52,981 bases of DNA, from assembly GCF_023283845.1 (NCBI RefSeq), contig NZ_JAKILC010000025.1, forward strand, positions 1-52,981. Reading direction: 5' to 3'. Position numbers and translations under genes: made by a program. This DNA comes from Shewanella marinintestina. GTDB lineage: Bacteria > Pseudomonadota > Gammaproteobacteria > Enterobacterales > Shewanellaceae. Under the pieces are notes generated by a model. That model was given only the letters and a program-made list of their open reading frames with translations, searched no databases and was not told the DNA's origin. Positions 8,325-15,725 of the stretch are shown here, in pieces (the stretch's first letter is position 1; each line of letters opens with the position of its first letter).

Positions 8325-8665
8325 TCCTAGGACGCTGTGCTTCGAGGACGGACTGAATAAACAAGGTACTAGGCCCTAGGACGCTACGCTACGAGGACGG
8401 GCTATGCCCTGCTAGGAAAATCAAAAGATTTACGGGCTAAAGCCCGACCTACAACAGTAAGATTGAAGCCGCTTTTTCGTCTCAGCTTAGCCATCTTTGC
8501 TTTTCCTAGGGCCTAGGACCTTCTTCGCTTTACATTGTAGGTCGGTATTTATGCCGTCAAATACTATATAAAATCCAAGCTTGATGGGCTAAAGCCCAAC
8601 CTACAAAAAACATGCTTTCCGGCTTTCCCTAGGACCTAGAACCTTTCTCAGCTTTTCCTAGCACC
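8325..8665. repeat. REP-like palindromic repeat cluster
   Basis: Three copies of a short palindromic element are visible: CGGGCTAAAGCCCGACCTACA at 8433-8453, an inverted and partly degenerate copy (TGTAGGTCGG...GCCGTC) at 8535-8557, and TGGGCTAAAGCCCAACCTACA at 8585-8605. Between them the words CCTAGGAC, GGCCCTAGG and CTAGGACCTAGAACC recur at about 8331, 8372, 8505 and 8627. This resembles the dispersed intergenic repeats common in Shewanella genomes. No open reading frame is convincing here. Confidence 0.7.
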
Positions 8666-8668
8666 TAC

Positions 8669-9649
8669 TTATAGCTGAACCAATACGCGGCCTGTTACTT
8701 GGCCTTTAATGATGCGCTGAGCAAACTCAGGCACTTGCTCAAGGGAAATCGTTTCGCAAGCGTCTTCAAAGTAGCTAGCAGGTAATAGTTCGAGCACGGC
8801 TTGCCATGCTGCTTGGCGCTTGTCGAATGGACAAGAAACGGAGTCAACACCAAGAAGGTTTACGCCACGTAGAATAAATGGCATTACCGTAGTAGGTAGT
8901 GCAAAACCACCCGCTAAACCACAAATAGCCGCGGCGCCGCCGTAATTCATCTGCGCTAATGCAGTCGCTAATACCTTGTTACCTACGGTATCAACTACGC
9001 CAGCCCAACGCTGCTTTTCAAGTGGACGCGAGTCAGCTTCAAGCTCACTGCGGTCGATGACTTCGCTAGCACCTAGCTTAGTTAGCAAGGCGCCATTTTG
9101 CTCTACACGACCCGAGCTTGCCACCACACGATAACCTAACTGCGCTAGCAAGGTCACCGCAACAGAACCAACACCACCACTGGCGCCGGTTACCAAAATA
9201 TCACCATCTTCAGGCTTAATACCTGCTTTCTGCAGCGCTTGTACGCACAACATCGCAGTTAAACCTGCAGTACCAATTTGCATCGCTTTAGCGGCGTCGC
9301 AATTACTTGGCATTGGCACTAGCCAATCTGCTTTAACACGGGCTTTTTCAGCTAGGCCGCCCCAGTGATTTTCACCGACGCCCCAGCCAGTAAGGATAAC
9401 CTTGTCACCGGCTTGATAACGCTCATCACTTGACTCAAGTACCGTACCCGCAAAATCAATGCCCGGCACCATTGGAAAGTTACGAATAATTTTGCCAACA
9501 CCTGTTACTGCTAAACCGTCTTTATAGTTTAGTGATGAACAAGCCACCTCAACCAATACTTCACCTTCAGGAAGATCAGCTTCTGAAATTTGGCTAACGT
9601 TCGCTAAAGTACGTTTTTCTTCTTGGGTCAAAACCAATGCGTTAAACAT
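8669..9649 (-). CDS. acuI: Acryloyl-CoA reductase AcuI / YhdH-family MDR oxidoreductase
   Basis: This 326-residue medium-chain reductase of the YhdH/AcuI group lacks the structural zinc lobe. The N-terminal GroES-like half contains SSLNYKDGLAV at about 39-49 and the phrase FPMVPGIDFAGTV. The Rossmann half carries the NADPH motif GASGGVGSVA. Family members reduce acryloyl-CoA to propionyl-CoA with NADPH and protect cells from acrylate. With dddY and ardAB 2-5 kb away the acrylate assignment is well motivated, but YhdH homologs also occur in genomes without DMSP genes, so it might be a housekeeping copy. It is divergent from the aldehyde dehydrogenase gene across 246 bases. Confidence 0.82.
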   Translation of the reverse strand: MFNALVLTQEEKRTLANVSQISEADLPEGEVLVEVACSSLNYKDGLAVTGVGKIIRNFPMVPGIDFAGTVLESSDERYQAGDKVILTGWGVGENHWGGLAEKARVKADWLVPMPSNCDAAKAMQIGTAGLTAMLCVQALQKAGIKPEDGDILVTGASGGVGSVAVTLLAQLGYRVVASSGRVEQNGALLTKLGASEVIDRSELEADSRPLEKQRWAGVVDTVGNKVLATALAQMNYGGAAAICGLAGGFALPTTVMPFILRGVNLLGVDSVSCPFDKRQAAWQAVLELLPASYFEDACETISLEQVPEFAQRIIKGQVTGRVLVQL

Positions 9650-9707
9650 GACAAGTTCCTATTAAATCTGATGCTGATAAGGATAGGCGATAAATCAATA
9701 TGAATGA

Positions 9708-9737
9708 AGTGCATATTTTGCATGAGAACAATGCACT
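9708..9737. promoter_or_regulatory. Inverted repeat upstream of acuI, candidate operator
   Basis: AGTGCAT and ATGCACT are perfect seven-base arms 16 bases apart, with an inner TGCATATTTTGCA. The site lies about 60-90 bases before the acuI start codon, a plausible repressor position. No protein is assigned. Confidence 0.35.
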
Positions 9738-9789
9738 ACACGCATAACAATAAAAAGTAACCAGCTAATAGTCCGGCTCAGCAATATTA

Positions 9790-9816
9790 GACTAGAAAAC
9801 CATCGCTTATCTAGTC
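9790..9816. promoter_or_regulatory. Inverted repeat upstream of aldehyde dehydrogenase
   Basis: GACTAGA and TCTAGTC are perfect seven-base arms with a 13-base spacer, about 80 bases before the aldehyde dehydrogenase start. It could be an operator or a weak hairpin. Confidence 0.3.
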
Positions 9817-9895
9817 GACTTTATTCCTATACTGCCAACACTATTTTATAGACTACACTGAGTTGTCGCATAAAAAACGTACAAGGAAGAACAGT

Positions 9896-11416
9896 ATGAT
9901 TTATAACAAGCCAGGTGCACCCGGCGCTAAAGTTAACTTCAAGTCACAGTACCAAAATTTCATTGGTGGTGAGTGGGTTAAACCTGTAAATGACCTCTAT
10001 TTTGACAACACCTCACCGGTAGACGGCCAAGTATTCTGCCAGATACCACGTTCAGGTTCTGTCGATATCGAACTCGCGCTCGATGCCGCTCACGCCGCCA
10101 AAGACAACTGGGGCAAAACCTCGGTCGCCGAGCGCGCCAACATCCTGCTGCGCATTGCCGATCGCATCGAACAAAACATCGAATCGCTAGCAATTGCAGA
10201 GACATGGGACAACGGTAAAGCGGTACGTGAAACACTCGCAGCCGATCTGCCACTAGTGGTCGACCATTTCCGTTATTTTGCCGGCTGTATACGCGCCCAA
10301 GAAGGCAGCGCCGCTGATATTGACGCTAATACCGTGAGTTATCACTTTCCAGAACCACTCGGTGTAGTGGGCCAAATCATTCCATGGAACTTCCCATTAT
10401 TAATGGCTGCGTGGAAAGTCGCTCCAGCGCTTGCTGCCGGAAACTGCGTGGTACTCAAATCTGCCGAACAAACTCCTGCATCAATTTTAGTATTACTAGA
10501 GCTGATTGAAGACCTACTGCCTAAGGGTGTGCTAAACGTAGTTAACGGTTTTGGCGCTGAAGCAGGCCAAGCACTGGCCACCAGCAAACGCATTGCCAAG
10601 CTTGCCTTTACGGGCTCGACAGAAGTCGGTCACCATATTCTAAAATGCGCGGCCGAGTCGTTAATTCCGTCGACCGTTGAACTAGGCGGTAAGTCGCCCA
10701 ATGTTTATTTTGCCGATGTGATGGATCATGAAGATGAATATTTAGATAAAGCCGTTGAGGGCATGCTACTGGCGTTTTTCAACCAAGGCGAAGTGTGTAC
10801 CTGCCCATCACGCGCTTTAATTCACGAGTCGATTTACGACAAGTTTATTGCCAAGGTCATTGAGCGCAGTAAAACCATTAAGCAAAGCAACCCGCTAGAT
10901 ACTGAAACTCAAGTGGGCGCACAAGCCTCGCAAGAGCAGTTTGATAAGATTTTGAGTTACCTACAGATAGGTAAAGATGAAGGCGCTGAAGTGCTTATTG
11001 GCGGTGATTTATGCAAGCTTGAAGGCGATCAAAGCCAAGGGTTTTACATTACCCCGACCATTCTCAAAGGCACCAATGATATGCGTATCTTCCAAGAAGA
11101 GATTTTTGGGCCAGTGATCTCGGTAACCACCTTTAAAGATGAGGCTGAAGCCTTAGCCATAGCCAACGACACAGAGTATGGCCTAGGTGCAGGTGTTTGG
11201 ACTCGCGATATGAATACCGCCCAACGTATGGGCCGCGGTATTCAAGCAGGACGCGTGTGGATTAACTGCTATCACGCTTATCCTGCTCACGCTGCCTTTG
11301 GTGGCTACAAGAAATCTGGTATTGGTCGTGAAACCCACAAGATGATGCTGGATCATTATCAAAACACTAAAAACCTATTGATTAGCTACGATGCTAACCC
11401 GCTGGGCTTTTTTTAG
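9896..11416 (+). CDS. NAD-dependent aldehyde dehydrogenase (AldB/ExaC-like)
   Basis: This 506-residue protein belongs to the ALDH superfamily. Family landmarks are visible in order: IIPWNFPLLM, FTGSTEVG (cofactor site), TVELGGKSPN with the general-base Glu, NQGEVCTCPSR with the catalytic Cys, and EIFGPVISV. It is closest in character to acetaldehyde dehydrogenases of the AldB/ExaC type, which oxidise short aldehydes to acids. I chose the ATG at 9896 with an AAGGAAG ribosome site; an upstream in-frame start would add eleven basic residues without support. A terminator follows, so it is probably monocistronic. It might handle semialdehydes of three-carbon metabolism, but the substrate cannot be read from sequence. 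Confidence 0.88.
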   Translation: MIYNKPGAPGAKVNFKSQYQNFIGGEWVKPVNDLYFDNTSPVDGQVFCQIPRSGSVDIELALDAAHAAKDNWGKTSVAERANILLRIADRIEQNIESLAIAETWDNGKAVRETLAADLPLVVDHFRYFAGCIRAQEGSAADIDANTVSYHFPEPLGVVGQIIPWNFPLLMAAWKVAPALAAGNCVVLKSAEQTPASILVLLELIEDLLPKGVLNVVNGFGAEAGQALATSKRIAKLAFTGSTEVGHHILKCAAESLIPSTVELGGKSPNVYFADVMDHEDEYLDKAVEGMLLAFFNQGEVCTCPSRALIHESIYDKFIAKVIERSKTIKQSNPLDTETQVGAQASQEQFDKILSYLQIGKDEGAEVLIGGDLCKLEGDQSQGFYITPTILKGTNDMRIFQEEIFGPVISVTTFKDEAEALAIANDTEYGLGAGVWTRDMNTAQRMGRGIQAGRVWINCYHAYPAHAAFGGYKKSGIGRETHKMMLDHYQNTKNLLISYDANPLGFF

Positions 11417-11461
11417 TCGGCTTATGGTCACTAAATAAGCCTAACGGCTTTATGTTCATCC

Positions 11462-11496
11462 AACAGGCTAGCGACCCCTTTTGCTAGCCTGTTTTT
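11462..11496 (+). terminator. Intrinsic terminator after aldehyde dehydrogenase
   Basis: Perfect 11-base arms AACAGGCTAGC / GCTAGCCTGTT around a ten-base loop are followed by a T-run. Confidence 0.88.
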
Positions 11497-11540
11497 ATGT
11501 TAGTTAGCAGTTTCCCGAAACTTGCGATCTCACCAAGCGT

Positions 11541-11557
11541 ATTTCCATAATGGAAAT
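11541..11557. promoter_or_regulatory. Perfect palindrome upstream of yjjI
   Basis: ATTTCCAT-A-ATGGAAAT is a 17-base perfect palindrome 82 bases before the yjjI start codon. It is likely an operator for the glycyl-radical operon. Its half-sites face the other way from the dddY/ardA palindrome, so it is probably a different site. Confidence 0.5.
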
Positions 11558-11638
11558 CACTTTTTAGCAGTTTTTCACTATTAGAATTCAATTTTAGCGC
11601 AGTAAAATATCCCCACAAAAAATAGTGGATACTGCATC

Positions 11639-13192
11639 ATGACTGTAGAAAATCGTTTCGCACAAATTACCCGTGACCCTCGTCTATCGCCAAAACAAAA
11701 AGCCAACTACTTAGCCTTAGAAGCTGAATCAAGCTTGCCATATGTAAAGATCTCAGAGGCTTTAGCACAGGCCAAAACCCAAGGGGTAATTTGCGATATG
11801 TTTGAAGGCAATGCGCCATTCAAGCCACGATATGTGCTACCAGACTATGCCAAATTCTTACAAAATGGTTCTGAATATTTGGAGCTAAGCCCAGCACAAG
11901 ATCTTGACGAAGCCTTAAACGCACTAACGATTATTTATCATCACGTGCCATCGGTCACCAATATCCCAGTTTACTTAGGTCAGCTTGACGATGTGTTATT
12001 GCCTTATTGCCAAGGGTTAGATGACGAGACTATTTACCGCAAGCTAAGACTATTTTGGATCATGCTAGATCGCACCTTGCCAGATGCCTTTATGCACGTG
12101 AATATTGGCCCAACTGACAATATCGTCTGCCGTACAATTTTACGTGTTGATGCCGAGCTAAAACAGATAGCGCCTAACCTTACCTTTATGTATGACCCAG
12201 CAGTGACCTCTGATGAACTGCTACAAATTGCCGTCAGCAATATTTGCGAATGCAGTAAACCACATATTGCCAATTACCCAATCCATGCCAGCTCGTTCGA
12301 CACGCAAGGCTTTGGTATTGTGAGTTGCTACAACTCATTACCACTAGCAGGTGGTGCCAATACGTTAGTGCGCTTAAATTTAAAAGAAGTCGCATTAAAA
12401 GCTAGCAGCTTAGGTGACTTTTTCACCAATGCATTACCTCACTATTGCCAGCTAACCTTCGAGCTAATCGAAGCCCGCGCTAAGTTTTTGCACCAAGAGT
12501 CCAATTTCTTCAATAGCTTCTTAGTCCAAGAAGGCTTGATTGAAGAGTCGCGTTTCGCGCCAATGTTTGGGATCTATGGGATGGCTGAAGCAGTCAATAT
12601 CTTGCAAGGCACACCTGATTTCAATGAAGACAACATAGATAAGCCTAGCAGTCATTATGGCCACAACACAGCAGCGAATGAGCTTGGGCATGAGATATCT
12701 AAAGCACTTGATGCCATAGTAAAATCAACACCTGTGACCTATGGCTATAATGGCCGTGCACTACTGCACTCGCAAGGCGGCATCAGCATAGACAAAGACG
12801 TGACTCCGGGTGTGCGCATTCCCTACGGTACCGAACCAAACCCAATTGCTCATATTCAAGCGCTAGCCGAGCATCACCAATATTACACCTCAGGCATCAG
12901 TGATATTTTGACTATCGATGAAACCATTAAAGCTAACCCGCAAGCGATGATGCAGCTGTGTAAAGGCGCACTCAGCCTAGGTTTCCGAGAATTTACCGCA
13001 AACGTTGCCTCGAACGATTTAGTGCGCGTTACTGGTTACATGGTGAAACTGTCAGACATTGCCCGCTTTAAAGAGGAAGGCTCACGCACCAACACCACAT
13101 GGTTAGGCGCAGAGGCCGCACAAAACACCAAGATTTTAGAGCGTCAGCCACGCGTTGTAGCGAATGAACACACACCGGCATACAACAAGTAA
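11639..13192 (+). CDS. yjjI: Glycyl radical enzyme YjjI
   Basis: This 517-residue protein matches YjjI (DUF3029), a glycyl radical enzyme of unknown reaction; length agrees with the roughly 516 residues of the E. coli protein. The radical site is RVTGY near the C-terminus, with Gly466 as the radical carrier. VSCYNSL with Cys230 is the likely thiyl-radical cysteine. Such enzymes are oxygen-sensitive and act in anaerobic cytoplasm. It is followed 39 bases later by its activase gene yjjW, forming an operon, and preceded by a palindromic candidate operator. The substrate is unknown; an adjacent aldehyde dehydrogenase and the absence of microcompartment shell genes are the only contextual hints. 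Confidence 0.9.
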   Translation: MTVENRFAQITRDPRLSPKQKANYLALEAESSLPYVKISEALAQAKTQGVICDMFEGNAPFKPRYVLPDYAKFLQNGSEYLELSPAQDLDEALNALTIIYHHVPSVTNIPVYLGQLDDVLLPYCQGLDDETIYRKLRLFWIMLDRTLPDAFMHVNIGPTDNIVCRTILRVDAELKQIAPNLTFMYDPAVTSDELLQIAVSNICECSKPHIANYPIHASSFDTQGFGIVSCYNSLPLAGGANTLVRLNLKEVALKASSLGDFFTNALPHYCQLTFELIEARAKFLHQESNFFNSFLVQEGLIEESRFAPMFGIYGMAEAVNILQGTPDFNEDNIDKPSSHYGHNTAANELGHEISKALDAIVKSTPVTYGYNGRALLHSQGGISIDKDVTPGVRIPYGTEPNPIAHIQALAEHHQYYTSGISDILTIDETIKANPQAMMQLCKGALSLGFREFTANVASNDLVRVTGYMVKLSDIARFKEEGSRTNTTWLGAEAAQNTKILERQPRVVANEHTPAYNK

Positions 13193-13231
13193 TACAAATA
13201 AAAGATTGGCGTAAGGATGTAGATCAACAAG

Positions 13232-14110
13232 ATGGGCAGAGTCGCGACCGTTAACCAAATTATTCCCTTCTCTTGTGTCGATGGACCAGGCAGCCGTCTG
13301 GTCATCTTCCTGCAAGGGTGTAACTTCAACTGCAAAAATTGCCACAACCCGTACACCATAGATATGTGCGACAGTTGCGGCGATTGCGTGGCTACCTGCC
13401 CAACGAGTGCCTTGTCACTGACTCACAACGCTCAAGGTAAGCCTAAGGTTGTGTGGGACAGTGAACTCTGCACTCATTGCGATACCTGTTTATCTACCTG
13501 CCCTAGACAATCTAGCCCTAAGACCCCCCAATACAGTGTGCCGCAGATGCTAGAGCTTATTCGCAAGCAAGTGCATTTTATTAATGGCATCACGGTCAGC
13601 GGCGGGGAAGCAACTCTGCAGCTGCCGTTTATCATTGAGCTGTTTAAAGCAATTAAAACCAGCGTAGATTTAGCCCATTTAAGTTGCATGATAGACAGTA
13701 ACGGTTATGTTTCTGAAGGCGGCTGGCAACAAGTCATGCCTTATCTAGATGGCGCAATGATTGATTTAAAATCTTGGCAAGAACACACCCATCGCTACAT
13801 TACCGGTCGTGACAACCATCGAGTATTCAGCAGTTTAAAGCTGCTTGTCGCAGCAGATAAGCTATACGAAATACGCCTACTGTATATTCCCAAAATCAGT
13901 GATATCGACACAGAGGTTAACGCCATAGCAGGCTATTTAACCCAGTTACCTGCGAGTGTTAGGGTAAAGCTTAATGCCTTTCAACATCATGGCGTCACCG
14001 GCGAAGCCCGTCAGTGGGAAACATGCAGTGAAGAAAAGATGCTTGAGTTAGCGGCACGGTTGACTGAACGTGGTGTGGCTAATCTTATATTACCCAATGT
14101 TTATTTGTAG
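13232..14110 (+). CDS. yjjW: Glycyl-radical-enzyme activase YjjW (radical SAM)
   Basis: This 292-residue radical S-adenosylmethionine protein installs the glycyl radical on YjjI. The radical SAM cluster motif is Cys30-x3-Cys34-x2-Cys37 (GCNFNCKNCHNP). An inserted ferredoxin-like segment with two further sets of four cysteines (46-56 and a second group near 82-92) would hold two [4Fe-4S] clusters, as in other activases of this class. TVSGGEATLQ is the glycine-rich SAM-binding segment. It is the second gene of the yjjI operon, and the reading frame is intact. Confidence 0.9.
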   Translation: MGRVATVNQIIPFSCVDGPGSRLVIFLQGCNFNCKNCHNPYTIDMCDSCGDCVATCPTSALSLTHNAQGKPKVVWDSELCTHCDTCLSTCPRQSSPKTPQYSVPQMLELIRKQVHFINGITVSGGEATLQLPFIIELFKAIKTSVDLAHLSCMIDSNGYVSEGGWQQVMPYLDGAMIDLKSWQEHTHRYITGRDNHRVFSSLKLLVAADKLYEIRLLYIPKISDIDTEVNAIAGYLTQLPASVRVKLNAFQHHGVTGEARQWETCSEEKMLELAARLTERGVANLILPNVYL

Positions 14111-14152
14111 GCTTTCTTCCCAGCCTAGTGTGGCGCTTTAGGTTAAAGCTCT

Positions 14153-14485
14153 GAACCTTTGGGTTGCTGGTTAATTTGGATCTATGAAGTAACTTGGTTC
14201 CAATGGCTTGCAGCCGGCGTTTTGATACGCGGTTCTAGCCAACGCGTTAACGCTAGGAAGAATCTACAGCGGTGAATCTTTAGGTTATTCGTTATTTGCA
14301 TCCATAAACCAACTTCATACATTTATGGTTCCAATGGCTTGCAGCCGGCGTTTTGATATACGGTTCTAGCCTACGTATGAGGGCTCGGAAAAACCTACAG
14401 CGGCGAACCTCTAAGTTGCTAATACTTAGTTAGCATTTGATATAGCTTCCGACATCAGTGGTTCCAATGGCTTGCAGCCGGCGTA
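14153..14485. repeat. Tandem direct repeats, about 2.6 copies of a 121-131 bp unit
   Basis: Units begin at about 14153, 14274 and 14405 with GAACCT/GAATCT followed by a variable segment. Each has the identical 25-base core beginning GGTTCCAATGG and ending GCAGCCGGCGT, at 14196-14220, 14327-14351 and 14460-14484. The first two continue with TTTTGATA, a shared CGGTTCTAGCC word and a segment ending in CTACAGCGG; the third copy breaks off after the core. No reading frame runs through them. The function is unknown. Confidence 0.75.
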
Positions 14486-14493
14486 TGTGCAGA

Positions 14494-14572
14494 CACTTCT
14501 TAGGCACGCTGCAAGTACGTCCGTGTAAGCTCTACGATGGCATCCATGCCATCAAAGGCCTAAGCCGCATCT
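14494..14572. repeat. Palindromic element upstream of the TIR-like gene
   Basis: The perfect hairpin GATGGCAT-CC-ATGCCATC lies at 14536-14553, enclosed by CTTAGGC near 14494 and GCCTAAG near 14565 that can pair as an outer stem. On the minus strand the hairpin centre reads CATGGATG, the same centre as two hairpins downstream of the TIR gene. It is likely a dispersed intergenic element; similar phrases occur in other Shewanella intergenic regions as far as I recall. Confidence 0.55.
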
Positions 14573-14734
14573 ACACGAGGTTGGAAAAGCAGAGTAATTA
14601 GGCTAAGCGATACAACAAATAATCGTTGGGTTTAAACAGTATGCCTAACAAACATAACTACATAATATAAAAGATTTTATTGCCCAACAGCCTTATGATA
14701 AAGTCAAAATCCATCTGCGAATTGAGATAAGTAC

Positions 14735-15610
14735 ATGAGTGGTTTACCAAGAATTTTTATTGCGTCATCTTCTGAAAGTTATGAAGTAGCGTCAGCCTGC
14801 AATACTTGTATGGATAGAAAAGCCGAACCAACAATTTGGACACAGATTTTTGTTCCCGGTGGAACCACTCTACAGACCCTGACAGAAAAAGCAGCTAATG
14901 TTGATTTTGCTCTATTTATTTTTACACCTGACGATTTGACTGTTATGCGTGGTAAAGAAAAACCAACTGTCAGAGATAACGTATTATTTGAATTAGGTCT
15001 TTTTATTGGTGCTTTAGGGCAAGAGCGATGTTTTATTTTAAAACCAAGAGGCGAAGACCTCCACTTCCCAACGGACCTTCTAGGCATTAACACGCAGGAT
15101 TATAATCCAAACAGATCTGACAGCGAGCTGGACTCAGCGGTAAATGCAGCTTGCTCTCAATTCATAAAGCAAATGGGAAAACTTGGTCACTTTCACAAAA
15201 AAGTTAAAGACTTTATCAATAACCCTAAAGTTCATAAGACTTATTCCCTTAATGAAGTATCCCTTAAGCTAATTAGCATATTATTATCTACAGCAACAAC
15301 TAACGACTCCTTTGCTATGCATCAACTTCAGCATGAATGCAAAGGTATTCCAGAGCAAAAGCTACATATAGCAGTCCTCAAACTACTAAGAGCTGGCTTT
15401 ATCGAAAAAGTGATCGAGTCAGACTGGAATGGTAATGAGTGGTTCGCTTATAACCTAACTACTGACGGAGTAGAATACGCGTTAGAAAACGAAGAACTAT
15501 TCGATCAAATTAATGCCCCACAACCACAATATGGTCAATCACAACTAAAACCGAAACTTACGCCAGCTCAGCAAGCAGTCGAAGACAAAGCAATTTGGGA
15601 CGATTGGTAA
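14735..15610 (+). CDS. TIR-like nucleotide-binding protein with C-terminal winged-helix-like region
   Basis: This 291-residue protein has an N-terminal TIR-like domain of the predicted nucleotide-binding type (PF10137), residues about 5-145. Landmarks are RIFIASSSES at 6-15, FALFIFTPDD at 58-67 and RDNVLFELGLFIG at 80-92, where Glu86 sits where TIR NADases have the catalytic Glu. Residues about 165-255 look like a winged helix (HQLQHECKGIPEQKLHIAVL, then a wing ending LTTDGVEYAL). Related TIR domains act as NAD-degrading or signal-sensing effectors in anti-phage systems, but no cyclase, Thoeris or CBASS partner lies beside it. It is flanked by repeats on both sides. A defence role is inference. 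Confidence 0.75.
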   Translation: MSGLPRIFIASSSESYEVASACNTCMDRKAEPTIWTQIFVPGGTTLQTLTEKAANVDFALFIFTPDDLTVMRGKEKPTVRDNVLFELGLFIGALGQERCFILKPRGEDLHFPTDLLGINTQDYNPNRSDSELDSAVNAACSQFIKQMGKLGHFHKKVKDFINNPKVHKTYSLNEVSLKLISILLSTATTNDSFAMHQLQHECKGIPEQKLHIAVLKLLRAGFIEKVIESDWNGNEWFAYNLTTDGVEYALENEELFDQINAPQPQYGQSQLKPKLTPAQQAVEDKAIWDDW

Positions 15611-15725
15611 AATAGAAGCATATTTCTCTTTAACCAGAAACCTTTAACTAACGGCTACTTCATACTTAAAAGGAACACCTACTCCCCCATCGAAGTTGCC
15701 GAAATACGTAGATAAAAATGCCGTG

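Noticed and set aside
9978..10599. Minus-strand open frames inside the aldehyde dehydrogenase gene
   Set aside because: They lie wholly inside a clear coding sequence on the other strand and show no family features.
14153..14485. CRISPR array
   Set aside because: The units are 121-131 bp with only a 25-base constant core and related, not unique, intervening sequence; no cas genes are present.
14735..15610. Complete Thoeris, CBASS or Pycsar system
   Set aside because: Only the TIR-like protein is present. No cyclase, SIR2-like or other effector gene adjoins it.
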